DNA of 64,000 nucleotides, from contig JACATO010000067.1 in NCBI GenBank assembly GCA_018389105.1, forward strand, positions 186,001 through 250,000. The letters run 5' to 3'. This document shows positions 50,481-62,378 of this stretch, one piece after another (positions within the stretch are counted from its first letter, which is position 1; each line of letters opens with the position of its first letter). The notes below the pieces were generated by a model. It saw only the letters and a program-made list of their open reading frames with translations, made no database searches and was not told the DNA's origin. A program made the position numbers and the translations under genes. Source of the DNA: Nautilus pompilius (lineage: Eukaryota; Mollusca; Cephalopoda; Nautilida; Nautilidae).

Positions 50481-51326
50481 TAGCTGTTATAGCTTACAAA
50501 TTGAAAAATATCCATCTACAAATGACTGATAGCCTAAGATCTTAATAAGAGTTGTTATTTATCATAAAACAATTTTTCTAGAGGTAATTTTTGTTTTTTT
50601 TTAATAAAAAGGGATGCAAAGGGTTTATCTTTAAAAAAAAATCATAGGTTGAATACCATTATATGCAAATTAGAACTAATGTAGTTACATGATGTGCAGT
50701 CTCAATTCTTCTAAGTCATGGGCATTGTATAAGGTCAGCCACTAAATGGATTTTCCTTTCATAATTAAGCTACCCTCTACTTTTCTTCTCTCAGGGTTCC
50801 AGAAACTTGAGCACGACACCTAGCCAAAACTCAGATGCTCAAGTAAATTTTCATGATTACAGAATTGCATTAGTGCATCCAACTAACAAAACGAATTTTG
50901 TGGGAAGTGTTTTTTTTTTTTAGTGTAATTTGTGAAATTCAACAAGGAAAAAAGTTAAATGTTAATTTAATGTTAAGTGTTTAAACTAATTGCAAATAAC
51001 TATATAATTAGAGAATTTTTAATGGAGGCTACTAATTATAAAGTAGTTGAATTCCCCATAAATAATTTTAACTCTTTTGTTGCACTTAGGCTGCATGCTT
51101 AAAATTTTATCCTGATCAAGCGATTTGTTGTTAATGAAATCAGACATGTTGAAATAGTTTTGTCTTGTTCCATAGCATGGTTAATGGAAAGTTGTTAGAC
51201 AAAGTAACATTTTCAATGAGTCCATTTATAAATTTCATTATTATAATATACCTAGATGTAATTACTCACTGGATTTAACAAATCAGAATAAAAGGTGACA
51301 GTTTTTACAGACATAACTTAGAAGAT

Positions 51327-51332
51327 TTTATT
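51327..51332 (-). promoter_or_regulatory. DYNLT1 polyadenylation signal
   Basis: TTTATT on the plus strand (AATAAA on the minus strand) about 146 nt past the stop codon. Confidence 0.5.
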
Positions 51333-51477
51333 ATCAATAATATACAGAAAGCTCAGATCATAAAGAAAACTGTGGATACTATTGGATGAAAGAGTATGCT
51401 TTTAAATGTGAACTCCAATAGAAGCAGTCATGTAGGTAATCATGTGGCCAAGTCTGCATCATTGCTAGTACTGTCCA

Positions 51478-54400
51478 TTATATGGCAAGTCCAAACACAG
51501 ACACTATCACATACATAGTTTTATTTTCCCATTTCACCGTGCAGCTACCTGCAAAAAGAAAAAAAAATTCATAGTAGAACTTTTCACTATGTTTTAATCA
51601 TCTGCATATGCATAAGTCATCCTATTGGTAGATATATATAATAGTATTAAAACAAACATTTCAAATTTTTTGCATAAGATTATGTAAATGCATTGCTAAA
51701 ATATTAACCATCTGTATTGTTTCTAAATATTTTAATTTAAATGCAAATTAAAAATAATATTAGACATCTGAATTTCATACCACTTTGAACTGGCATTACC
51801 TTGCATACGTATGAACAGCATTGAGATGAAAAATTTGTCACATTATCAGTCTTTCAAAACCTTATCCACTAAGAATACATTTTTTTCTTTAAATAAGTTC
51901 TATAAATACAAGCAGTTAATTTAGTATTTTAGCAAACCATCTATTGATGAGGCATGCTTGTCAGGACCATAAAGAATAATGAATGGCACAACAACATTCA
52001 AAGTATTTTTTCTGTATCAAAGGGTGTTGCCATTATTACTTATTCTTGCAAGGCATTTTCAGTGTTATGCCTCCAGAAAACACTACCAATAAACTAATTA
52101 TTCTCAGCATAACCATTTATTCTAAGGTACATCTGATGTTGACCAACTTCCAAGATAGTGGAATCCAGAGAAATGTTAGCAATATCAAATTCATTTACTT
52201 CTGGATATCACACTAAATTTATGTCATTAATCAACTTTATGCCATGTTAGAACTGATGCTTCAATTTCAAGAATTTATTTAACAATGTCATCCAGATTAA
52301 CAGGCCACAGTTTCTGTAATTGCCAGTTTTCACAATTAAATTGGCTCTTATCCACTCAATCTTGGTTAAATGATAGCAGTTTTATTTACAAAAGACAGCA
52401 CCCCCCAAAAAAAAATTGCTGATGTAGATTCACAGGATACATGCTTTGTGGAGAAAACCATTTTATGCTTGGCCAACATAAATGTCATTCTAGCAGATTT
52501 GTTAGCACAGTCGGCATTATCTACATTTTTCTAGAGGTTTACAATGGTTCCCTCAATTTTTAAATTTGCTATCTTTGATGATTTTTAAAATGAAATATAA
52601 ATGGGCCTCTAACTTAAATGTGCGCGCACCCAATTTTTTTTGTGTGGATTAATTGTCTCCCTTTTGTCATAATCCAATTTCTAGTCAATTTCTTACCTCT
52701 AAATCTTTTAATTCAGTAGTTTAGCAATATATTTTAAATTTTCTTAATTCCAAAAGATAAATCACCAACAAAATTTTAATAACATGATTTCAAGAAGCAA
52801 TAATCAAGGAATTAGCCCACTGACAAACAACTTATCACAAAGGCAGGTTCAGATACTAAGCTGCTATGAGAAAACTCTTTTGATTATATATTTTTTAAAA
52901 ATGTAACTTATTAAAGATATTTTTGCGATAGCTAACAAGTGCTGCATTATGCTTATGGTTTTGGCATTTAGATTTAAAAAAAAAATATTAAATTTCTAAA
53001 GATTAAATTTAATCTGTGTAGGTCCCATAACCCAAATTAAATAATCTTTTTTCTTTTCCTATTTTGATGAGAACTAATTATGTATCAAGATAAAGACAAA
53101 CCATCTGTATTGCTGTCCCAGAAGCAGGAACTGGCTGTATGGAGACCTGCTCCATTCTTCTGCATGATAACACAAGTAACTGAAAAAGCAAAGATATAAC
53201 CTTGATAATTAAATATAATTATGATATTCTATTTCTAAAAATTAAAGATGTAAAGTTTATTATTGGTGGTGCAGTATTCTGGTGATTAGACTACTGGACT
53301 GCTAATGTGAATGTTGGTTAGGAATAGTTTGGTTTGGTTTGGTGTACCTCCTGGACTGCTGCTTTTCTCTTCTCTTCCCCCAGCTGGCCATGTAAGTTTT
53401 CTCCCACATCTAAAAATGAAGGATTCTAGTAGAGACTTTCTGCTTCATTATGTAGTAGCTGATCCCTTTCTTAAAAGTGACTTCATAATTAAGACAAAAA
53501 CTATAGAAATTTTCCATCTTTCACTGGAATTCTTAAACTAATCAATCATTCAGGTATATAAACTTAAAATATAAAAGAAGAAAACGTCAAGACAACACCT
53601 GTCTAGTTTTGATGATGTCCACAAGACTAGCATATTAGAGCACATTTGTTTTTCCAATTTAAAATCATTTTTATAATTCTTTCATTTAATGAATTTTTCC
53701 ATTTTATTGAGTTTTTCATTTACCATACTTACCAATATACTTAAAAGGTTTTCCCATTTTTGTCAATTGGCTCAGACATTGTTCTACCACATTAGATGTC
53801 CACTGATTTATTTTGTTGTGTTGGTATGCATTTCCACCAATGGCACTTTCAACTGACTTTAATATAAAAACAAAACAAAACAGATTAGCATCATCTAATC
53901 TTATTCCATACTATAAAATTATTTCATTACTACTGACAAGAGCTCTTCAAATTAAGTGAATATAATTATAGGCTTTCTACAGCTGTATTTTTTTCATATC
54001 GTTTTTAGGTCATTTCCAAAATATGGAAAAAGAAATTTTGTGCAAAGAAAAATTTTGATATAGAATAAATGTAACCTTTTCAAAAACATTATCAGAAGGT
54101 CATAAAGTATCCAATTTACACCTACCTCCTTAATGACATTTGTGACATCCTCTACCACAAAAGTGTTCTGAAAAGAAAGCATCAGAAAAGCATGTTAAAA
54201 AGCAGAATAAAGACTAATTACCCAACTTCTTGCTCAAAAATCTGGAGCAACGAAGAGAATGCAAAAATATCGTAAAAGACCCAACTAAGAACCCATAACA
54301 GCTGACACAAAGCACAATGTTAAAAAAATCCAAAACTGCAGACATGTCTGATGACCAAGTACAAAATACTGATATGCATTATCACAAACAGAACCTACAT

Positions 54401-56971
54401 ATATTTAGAACAGCAGAGCAAAAAGGTTGTAAAAGGTGACATGGATGCTAAGACCACTTACTGATAAATGGAATGATACTAAAAGACAGACAAAAAAAAA
54501 AAAACAACACTAGCACAGCATGGTTAGACTACAAAAAGGTATTTATTTAATAGTGTGAAACACTCATGGATACTGAATCCAATGTATATGTATAGGCTAC
54601 CCCCACTCTTATCAAATTCATGAAAGCCAACTAATATCAGCATGAAGAAAACCAAAATTATATTTAATGTCCTTATGGAGTGACTGACAAATGGCCACAA
54701 GAGCACCAAAAGAAAGATATTGCAAGCTGATCCAAATATGTGATATACAACTTGACCTGAATATAACCATTCAAGAGCTAGAGCAAGAAACATACAAATA
54801 CCAGCTTAAATGAAGATGGTACACGACATACCAGAATAAGAAAGCAAATTTATAATAAGTACTAAAAAAAAACAGAATGATGACAAAAAGTGAACCAAAT
54901 TCAACTTAGTTATGTGACATACAGTTTCAACATTATATATTTGAAAATCAGTGAACTGAAGAAATTTGACACTAAAACCAAAGTTAATTCAATAACAGCC
55001 ATCTTCTCAAGTTAGTATAAGAAAGCAAAGATAACGTACTTTGCAATGGAGCCTCCAAGTACATAGCACAAGCAAACACTGGTTAGCTGATCAAAATGAA
55101 CAATGAAATTCCAGCACAGAAAACTAAGAAACTGAAAAAAAACTAAATATGCTAAAACAGAAAGCAGCATAGCAAGAAAAACCAGTGTATGGTCAGTAGC
55201 AATCTAGAATGATCAAACCATGAAACAAACCATAGATCCAATAGCATATGTAGAAGATTAAGGACCCCCCCCTTGCTGATTTCGAATCCTGGTCAAGCAT
55301 GTCTTGGTTTGGAGTACTTCCCTAACAGGATTTTTTCTTGTTCTTCTTAACTGGCTGGCCACATATGTTTCCTACCAACATCTAAAAAAATGAGTTCTAG
55401 TAAGGATTTTCTAGGTACTGTGGGTAACTCTTGACTAGCTTGCACCTTGACTACTGTACGCAAGTAATTTGCTTAGTAACCAAAGCAGATATCCTTTCCT
55501 TCTAGCTCACTTCTGGGAGATGTCCTCACTGTCAAAGTCAGGACAGGCATCTGAAAAGAATGCAAGCAGACATGGTAGCAGAGTTCCCAAAATTAGCCAA
55601 AAAATTAGTGCCTGCACAACATATCTGCTTTTCCATTGCCAAAGTTCTTTTTTTTTTTATGTAAAGGATCTCTCTATCATGTTTTTTTTCTTCTTCTGGA
55701 AAATACGATCTAGCAGAGTCTACTCGATCTTACCAGTTCATTGACACTGCAATGTGGGAACATTCTCTCTATTAATGACAGACAGAAACTAGTTTAGTTA
55801 AATTTGAGGGTGACTTCTTCGGGCTGTTTTATGTGTGGGGGGGGGGGTAGGTGGCCTAAAGGAAAAAGAAGATATATCCAATTTATTTTTTTTATAGTCT
55901 AGTAAACTCACACATTGCTAGATAGAATTTTTGCTTTATACACGAGATGCTTCAAGCGTGATATGCTACAGTGGACTTGTTGTGTTGCTGCACGGGTCTT
56001 AGGAGGGGACCGGAGGGAAGAAAACCTGCTCGATGAATGGGCACGTTCGCGATGGCATCAGACGGAACATGGGGATGAAAACGGGTCTTAGGAGGGGACC
56101 GGAGGGAAGAAAACCTGCTCGATGAATGGGCACGTTCGCGATGGCATCAGACGGAACATGGGGATGAAAGTGGGTCTTAGGAGGGGACCGGAGGGAAGAA
56201 AACCTGCTCGATGAATGGGCACATTCGCGATGGCATCAGACGGAACATGGGGATGAAAACGGGTCTTAGGAGGGGACCGGAGGGAAGAAAACCTGCTCGA
56301 TGAATGGGCACGTTCGCAATGGCATCAGACGGAACATGGGGATGAAAACGGGTTTTAGGAGGGGACCGGAGGGAAGAAAACCTGCTCTATGAATGGGCAC
56401 GTTCGCGATGGCATCAGACGGAACATGGGGATGAAAACGGGTCTTAGGAGGGGACCGGAGGGAAGAAAACCTGCTCGATGAATGGGCACGTTCGCAATGG
56501 CATCAGACGGAACATGGGGATGGAAACGGGTTTTAGGAGGGACCGGAGGGAAAGAAAACCTGCTCTATGAATGGGCACGTTCGCGATGGCATCACGGAAC
56601 ATGGGGATGAAAACGGGTTTTAGGAGGGGACCGGAGGGAAGAAAACCTGCTCGATGAATGGGCACGTTCGCAATGGCATCAGAAGGAGAAAGACCCCCAG
56701 CAGACCCCTTTACCCACCCTTACCGAACCGTATTTCCAGCGAAGCAGCAGTTAAAATAGCAATAGTAATCGGGGGTGGAGGTGGGGCCGCACAGCTGAAC
56801 CCCACATAAGACCCACGACAGACATGACTGTCGCTCCTCGATCCTCGCAACTTCCGCCGAAGTCAGTTTCGCGCAGACGACACCATGCGGAGCGAATGCG
56901 TTCGGTCAGTCTGTCAGAAAGGCGACCGTAAACGATTGCACTACCTCTTCTTGCGCTTGAAGATCATCCAT
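51478..56971 (-). CDS. DYNLT1: dynein light chain Tctex-type 1 (complete, 5 exons)
   Basis: Light chain that dimerises and binds the intermediate chain of cytoplasmic dynein, helping assemble the motor and link cargo. Coding exons in transcript order are 56971-56945, 54167-54126, 53856-53733, 53179-53102 and 51548-51478, phase-consistent, 113 aa, the same length as human DYNLT1. Blocks in order are [96 protein letters not shown] and VFGLAI. The [11 protein letters not shown] strand and the WENKTM strand are hallmark Tctex1-fold segments. The start codon lies in a GC-rich exon. An AATAAA (minus strand) is at 51332-51327, about 150 nt after the stop. Intron 1 (54168-56944) carries a LINE fragment, a SINE and a minisatellite. 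DYNLT3 is less likely from the sequence. Confidence 0.96.
53265..53480 (+). mobile_element. SINE copy
   Basis: The head reads ggtgattagactactggact, a clear tRNA A box, and the body contains cagctggccatgtaagtttt then ctcccacatctaaaaatgaa and ttctagtagagactttc. It is one of the better-preserved copies and lies in the DYNLT1 intron between 53179 and 53733, antisense to the gene. Confidence 0.7.
54215..55240 (+). mobile_element. decayed LINE reverse-transcriptase fragment in DYNLT1 intron 1
   Basis: Plus-strand frames contain a start like [11 protein letters not shown], then [11 protein letters not shown] (the catalytic-domain block AWIDYKKAFDSVPHSW), and later [17 protein letters not shown], matching the IKELEQEKTYKYLG block. 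Further pieces such as [12 protein letters not shown] follow. This is the R2/RTE-like LINE type with the YKKAFDSVPHSW motif that is abundant in marine invertebrates. It is antisense to DYNLT1 and has many stops. Confidence 0.65.
55265..55480 (+). mobile_element. SINE copy with intact B box
   Basis: The B-box region is tttcgaatcctggtcaagc. It is followed by the shared body (ctggctggccacatatgttt, acatctaaaaaaatgagttc, tagtaaggattttct). The A-box end is poorly preserved. It follows directly after the LINE fragment in DYNLT1 intron 1. Confidence 0.65.
55994..56685. repeat. 89-bp minisatellite, eight tandem units, in DYNLT1 intron 1
   Basis: Units start with gggt(c/t)ttaggaggggacc at 55994, 56083, 56172, 56261, 56350, 56439, 56528 and 56615. 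The first six units are exactly 89 bp, the seventh 87 bp, and the last is partial, breaking off after ggcatcaga. Units differ at a few sites, mainly C/T at position 5 and cgcgatgg versus cgcaatgg. The period is not a multiple of three, so the open frames that cross it are not maintained. The array ends about 260 bp from exon 1 of DYNLT1. Confidence 0.97.
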
Positions 56972-57120
56972 GACCCCGCAAAGTCCAGCTTATTTAGCTG
57001 TAATTCTTCCTGGTTCACTGATCGGATCGCGGTGTCGTTGACAACCAAATTCCCGAGAAACTCCGCGAGAACTCAAATTTCCGAAAAAAAAACAAAAAAA
57101 AAGCAGGGGAAACAACTCTA
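56700..57120 (-). promoter_or_regulatory. GC-rich DYNLT1 promoter and 5' exon region
   Basis: GC and CpG content rise around the DYNLT1 initiation codon at 56971, on both the 5' UTR side and the start of intron 1. No TATA-like element stands at a convincing distance. The stretch 57120-57600 upstream is AT-rich with homopolymer runs and shows nothing recognisable. Confidence 0.45.
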
Positions 57121-57657
57121 GGGGATAACACTATTTTATCATTATTATTATTATTTTTTTTTAGATAAAATTAATTAAAGTGACGACAGTATGATAAATT
57201 ATGATAAAATCGCATGTGCACACATCATAATTTTTTTTTAAATTATTAAATATTAAATAAAATAAACAAATATAAGCTCTCTCCCCCCCCCTCCAACCAC
57301 CACCAGAGTAAATCGTTTGCTTTTGTATAATAAGTTACCGGCAGGATATTTTGAAAGAGACGAATTAGTCTATCACTCCGGTGTAGAAGCTGATTACGGA
57401 GCTAAAATCCCAGTTTAAATGTTTTAAAATCTCCCCTGTTAAGGGCCGGCCTCGTAATTCCACAATCACGAACTCTTTAAAATAGTGAAAATATTTATTT
57501 TTGTTTTAATTAACACCATTTTTTTTTTTTATATATATAAAAATGTGGCTCTTTGCTAATCAGCCGTAAAGGAACCCTAAGTAAAGAAAGCACTCAAAAA
57601 GTTCCTTCCCCATCCTTTAATAGAACCACGAATTCAGAAGCAAAAAAACGACAACAA

Positions 57658-57661
57658 CAAC

Positions 57662-57704
<43 letters not shown>

Positions 57705-57722
57705 TAATAAATAATAATAATT
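57658..57722. repeat. (AAT)n microsatellite
   Basis: Uninterrupted AAT run of about 60 bp. On the minus strand it produces the poly-isoleucine tail of a spurious open frame. Confidence 0.9.
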
Positions 57723-58092
57723 AAAGGGAGAAAACTACTGTAATGGCCAGTGTAGTTATCGCGCCAGAAGTGGCGCTCTTTAATTATTGAGAGAGGAAAG
57801 TATATATTACGGTGGTGGCGGATCCTTTCCCCCCCCCCACTTCTTTTCTTGTTTTTGTTAATTATTAAATATATTCCAGCCGTGATGGCCACAAGCAACT
57901 GAATCGGATTTCGCTGATGAGGTTTTGCTTTGATCGGGATTTCTGATCGAGAGCGGTTTCCCGAAACTTCTCGCAGCAGCCGGCATTCCCCAGTCCTGCT
58001 ACCAGAGAGAGAGAGAGGGAGAGGAGACGCGTGGTGGTATCTCTCTCGAGTTTCCTCATCCCGGGATCCAGACCACCTTAGCTGGGCCGAAG

Positions 58093-58291
58093 ATGATGAG
58101 CAGTGGATCCCAGATGCTTTTAAAGTATAAATACACGAAAAAACCGGCCGGGGAAAAGCTACCCAGGCGCACGGAAAAGCCTTCGAGAAGTGGAACGGAT
58201 GGAGGAGTTCTTCCCTCATCCCGACACAGCAGCTGCGCAGATTCGGAAAGTTCCACGGATATCGCAGGTGCGGGGTCTGTAGGACTGGATT
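58093..58291 (+). other. candidate first exon of an unrecognised plus-strand gene
   Basis: In a GC-rich island an open frame starts MMSSGSQMLLKYKYTKK, is rich in Ser, Lys, Arg and Gly, and runs into a consensus donor (CCG followed by gtaagt) at 58292. A second frame with its own ATG (MEEFFPHPDTAAAQIRK) reaches another possible donor at the gtgcgg after TCGCAG. I recognise neither. No convincing second exon was found before 62.4 kb. The island could be a divergent promoter paired with DYNLT1, or a noncoding 5' exon. Confidence 0.3.
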
Positions 58292-58500
58292 CCGGTAAGT
58301 TTGCAGATGAAGAAGGAATGACTATTAGTCCTAATTGTTCATTCGGTTCTAATATATTTTAGGCGTTTCTCTAGCAAAATGAAAGATAAAATAAAAAGGT
58401 ATTTCTTTTACTACTACTGATAACAATATCGTTATTATCACACTATATCAGTACTAGTAATAAATGATAAAAGCGTAATTAAAAATAAGTTTCAGGAACA

Positions 58501-58524
58501 CTCACACACACACACACACACATT
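58501..58524. repeat. (CA)n microsatellite
   Basis: Short CA run downstream of the candidate exon. Confidence 0.85.
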
Positions 58525-58805
58525 CAACAAATAAAAACAATTTTGTTTTTAAAGTTCAAGAAATTTTTCTTCTGCCTTATGTATCTATTTCATTATTTAA
58601 ATATACTGCGGTTTCCCCATTTTAAGAAGAATCTTTGTATAACTGTTACGAAAATATTGCAACATAGAATAAGTAACTTCAGAGTTTTAAAACTATTTTG
58701 CAAACTTTAAAGACACTGGGGAATCTCGATATGTTTTTACAATTGCTTTATATGATTTATTCAGAAAATATTAAAATATGCATGAAAAGTACATTAAAAA
58801 AAAAC

Positions 58806-59532
58806 AACAACAACACATTTACAAAAATTAAATTGGCTGTGTATATAGTCTGAATCCGGTTTCTATCTGCTGATAATTTAAAAACCTCCCGCACTTGCCA
58901 GCTTTTCAAAATTCTCATGGGGGAGTGCACAACTCGCAGCAAATCAAGCAATTTACAAGCAAAACTGGTTTAAAGACCATCAATTTGCAAATACCCCACG
59001 CATTCTTTGATTTTGTCATTTGTTTTTCAATTCTGCAGGTCTCAAGATATCATCATTTTCCATTTTTGTAAATTCAGACTTAATCTTAACACAATGTTGT
59101 ATTTTTTACTTCCAAAAACAGGGTTGATGCACCAAATGTACTTGTATATTTATATTTATAATATCAGTGAAGGAGTAACAACAACACATTTACAAAAATT
59201 AAATTGGCTGTGTATATAGTCTGAATCTGGTAAAAACCTCTCGCACTTGCCAGCTTTTCAAAATTCTCATGGGGGAGTGCACAACTCGCAGCAAATCAAG
59301 CAATTTACAAGCAAAACTGGTTTAAAGACCATCAATTTGCAAATACCCCATGCATTCTTTGATTTTGTCATTTGTTTTCAATTCTGCAGGTCTCAAGATG
59401 TCATCATATTTCCATTTTTGTAAATTTCAGACTTAATCTTAACACAATGTTGTTTTTTTTACTTCCAGAAAACAGGGTTGATGCACCAAATGTACTTGTA
59501 TATTTATATTTATAATATCAGTGAAGGAGTAA
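58806..59532. repeat. tandem duplication of a ~0.36-kb unit
   Basis: Copy one spans about 58806-59178 and copy two about 59178-59532 with an offset of 371 bp at the start (caacaacacatttac). Both run through ctgaatc(c/t)ggt, cttgccagcttttcaaaatt and gggttgatgcaccaaatg to gtgaaggagtaa. Copy two lacks a block of about 17 bp (ttctatctgctgataa). The copies are otherwise nearly identical, suggesting a recent event. No coding content. Confidence 0.95.
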
Positions 59533-59969
59533 TTTCTTGGATGTCCTTTTTATGGTTTTACTCATACTTAGTTGATGAATTAGTTTAAATATGTATTTGA
59601 TTTCATATCTGAATACCTCATACATCTTGAAATATTGTTTTCTATTGCTAGGTAGGTTGTTCAAATTCCTATGTTAATCGGAAATATGAAATGAACAAGT
59701 AAAATCATTTATATAAAATTTTATTGTATTGACAGACTATTTAATAAACTATACCATTACATCTCACTCACAAATACAGAACATGTTTGAAAATAATTTA
59801 ATGCAACAATCACAATTGAAAATGAAAGTGAAAGATAGCTACTATTGAAAATGGCACATATAATTTGGAATAACACAATAAGAAACAAGAATTTTAATCT
59901 TACTAAACGATGAATAATTTAAAATTTGGGCAAGGGTTCCCCTAGCCTGAGCCTTTAAAAATTTTTTAC

Positions 59970-60531
59970 TTTAAATAAAAACAAACTTAATTATGGATAC
60001 AACTAAATCAGTCGGAGAATTATAGCATTTCATAAATGTCAAGTGTAGGCCTGACCTTGCAAAATGCATCTGTTTCAAAGTACATTTGACCACCCAAAGA
60101 AATTCTGTTTCCCAAGATGTCTGGAATGTGCACTTGTAGCATTTTCTCTTCACCTTAGTTGCCAAAGAAGCCATTTTGAGTAATCATGTGAACAATCAAG
60201 CTTTGTTTAGAACGATAAGGATGATTGGTTATCTTATTTGTGTAATCGCTTTTCATTGGCCAAGAATTAGCCCGATTTCCTGTATTAATCATGTGTTTAC
60301 TCAACTAGTTTTGCTATAGAGAGCAAATGATTGGCTGATGTTTACCGGAAAAATTTTGAATGTAAAAAAAAAGTTAGTTATAGTTACGCAAATTGGCAAA
60401 CTTCCAGAAAAAATCAGTGTACATGCCAAAAATTGGTAGAAATGACCAATTCTTAAAAACCAGTCAGTAGATTGGGTCAAAGGTCCAAATTCAGGAGATT
60501 CCTGCCCAAATTGGGAGAGTTGGCAAGTCTG
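59970..60531 (-). mobile_element. hAT-like element fragment with one terminus
   Basis: On the minus strand the sequence starts with cagacttgccaactctccc at 60531, a terminus typical of hAT elements. Downstream a frame reads MASLATKVKRKCYKCTFQTS then WETEFLWVV, resembling the KRKYKxSFQxSWExEYPWV start of BED-like hAT transposases. It is short and breaks down by 59971, and the second terminus is not recognisable. Confidence 0.5.
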
Positions 60532-60599
60532 ACTTCTCAGTGCATCGTTATGAAAACTTGTGGTTGTTTGTGAGTAGAATGGCATGTAGAAATTATACA

Positions 60600-60850
60600 C
60601 TGGTTTCCAAAGGTTAAACAGCAGACAAAAATATTTCCAAAATGGTTAAAGTTTTATTCACAAATAATCAGCACAAAACTTCTTAATGTAACAACTTTTA
60701 TCAAATAAATGCATAAATTACAAATAATTTTATAGGATGTAAAGAGAAACAAGAAAGAATTCAAAGATGTAAATAAAACTGAATTAAAGATAGTCAATAG
60801 GCATTTGGTCCACCTTGGCAGCAATGCATGACTAAAATTTAATTGCAATC
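60600..60850 (-). mobile_element. Tc1-like 3' end remnant
   Basis: Reading the minus strand from about 60850, a frame contains IAAKGG-like sequence (cattgctgccaagg) that resembles the C-terminus of Tc1 transposases. An AT-rich tail follows, ending tttggaaaccagtgta at 60599, which resembles a Tc1 terminus. Only this end is recognisable. Confidence 0.4.
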
Positions 60851-62330
60851 TTATTAAGCTTAATAGCTTAATTGGTACAACTAATATCTTTCAAAGGATT
60901 ACATCTCTGTTTAAGGGATTTTCTATGGTAGGCATGCATCTAATCTCAGCATTTTGTTCTCATCCACTTGGATTTTTCTGCTGGATGCCATGTTGGCATG
61001 TAGGTTCAAAGAAACAATAGCTTTTAGTTTTTTTTTTTACTCTATGCTTCCACTATTGTGTAAAGAAGTACTGATGAAGTTTCTTAATTGGTTGATTACT
61101 GTTGTACTATTCATATCGTTAAGAAAATATTTAAATCATTCAAATACAATATTTAAAGTGATGTGATGTAATTGACAAATCCAGTTGTCAGAAATGGTTG
61201 AGAGAAACAAAATTTTGACAAAAATTTTAATAGGTTGTTTGCTCTTTTCATTTATTAAAATCAGATGCACATTTAAATATTCAAATTTCTGTAGTTGGAA
61301 AATCTGTGTTTTCTGACTTTGTATTTAAAATCATATTTTAAGAATGAGGGTATCTTGTTATATATTTTGTTTGATAACTTGCAATTTTTTTGCTCTAATA
61401 TAGATTTTTTTTTTGTAAAATAACTAGTCTTGCATTTTGTCTTTTTTATAACTTAAAACGAAGTATCTGAACATTTAAAAACATTTCTTTGTTATATAAA
61501 TAAGCTATGTCATGTAATTTTATGGATTGATTCACCTAGTTTTTTTATGAATTTAAAAAATAAAATTCAGTGTAGATGCAAAAAAATAAAAGAATGAAAT
61601 TCTGCTAGCTTTCAGATTTTCAATCAAATGTTGATTTGATTTACTGGAAATGACTTCAAGTTAGCATAGGAAATCTGCTACAAGTCTATTTTTTGATAAT
61701 TAAAATAAAATTTCAGCAATGTAGTACAAACAAACAGCTTGTAGCCACTCTGTAAATGTACTGAAATTTAAAAAAAAACAACAACTTTTTTTAAAATATA
61801 CTCTTATTAGATAAAGTTGATATAATAGTCTTATCAGAAGCTGTAATCTTGTGTGTTTATCATCAAACTGAAGGGAAAATAAAAACTAATTTGATGTGCT
61901 AAAAATCACTACTAGTATTTTGTTTGTTCACTGAAAAAACAAACACCCTTTTACTGGATTGGAAAAAAATAAGTTTGATTTAAACAACTACAGTAGTTTT
62001 GAGCATTATTGTGGAACTGAAGTCACATACATAGTGTTCATTGTAAGAAGTCTATTGAATTAGAAGTTCTCTTTAACTCTACATCTACATTACGAAATAT
62101 ATATATAAATGATGCAACACTTCCAAATATTGAGTTTTTCGGTTTTATTCTTCTTTTTTTTTCTTAAATAACACTTCGGATGTTCTTTTTGTCGTGTTTT
62201 TAGTTAGTTAGTTAGTCAATTAAAATAGTTTTTTTTATTGTTCTTTGCTGTTGCTGGGAGGTACACGTTCTTGTAGGAAGTAAACCATTCATCTTCACTG
62301 GCTGCAGGGGAGGTAACTCAAAAAAAAAAA
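60850..62330. other. AT-rich stretch without recognised features
   Basis: No exon-like, RNA-gene or transposon signal could be recognised here, apart from homopolymer runs and a short (TTAG)n run near 62200. Confidence 0.5.
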
Positions 62331-62332
62331 AA

Positions 62333-62352
62333 AAGAGAGAGAGAGAGAGAGA
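62333..62352. repeat. (GA)n tract before the THAP gene
   Basis: AAAA...GAGAGAGA run just upstream of the GC-rich promoter; GAGA-type tracts often flank promoters, but function here is unknown. Confidence 0.8.
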
Positions 62353-62378
62353 CGTGGCAGCTAACGCTGTTGACTAGA

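Noticed and set aside
56444-56665. Repetitive minus-strand protein ([15 protein letters not shown]...)
   Set aside because: It is a translation of the minisatellite, whose 89-bp period does not keep a reading frame.
55994-56685. CRISPR-like array
   Set aside because: Whole 89-bp units repeat end to end with no spacers, in a eukaryotic intron: a minisatellite.
57617-58219. 200-codon minus-strand open frame
   Set aside because: Its C-terminus is poly-isoleucine read from an (AAT)n microsatellite and its N-terminal part overlaps a GC-rich island; no protein family or splice logic supports it.
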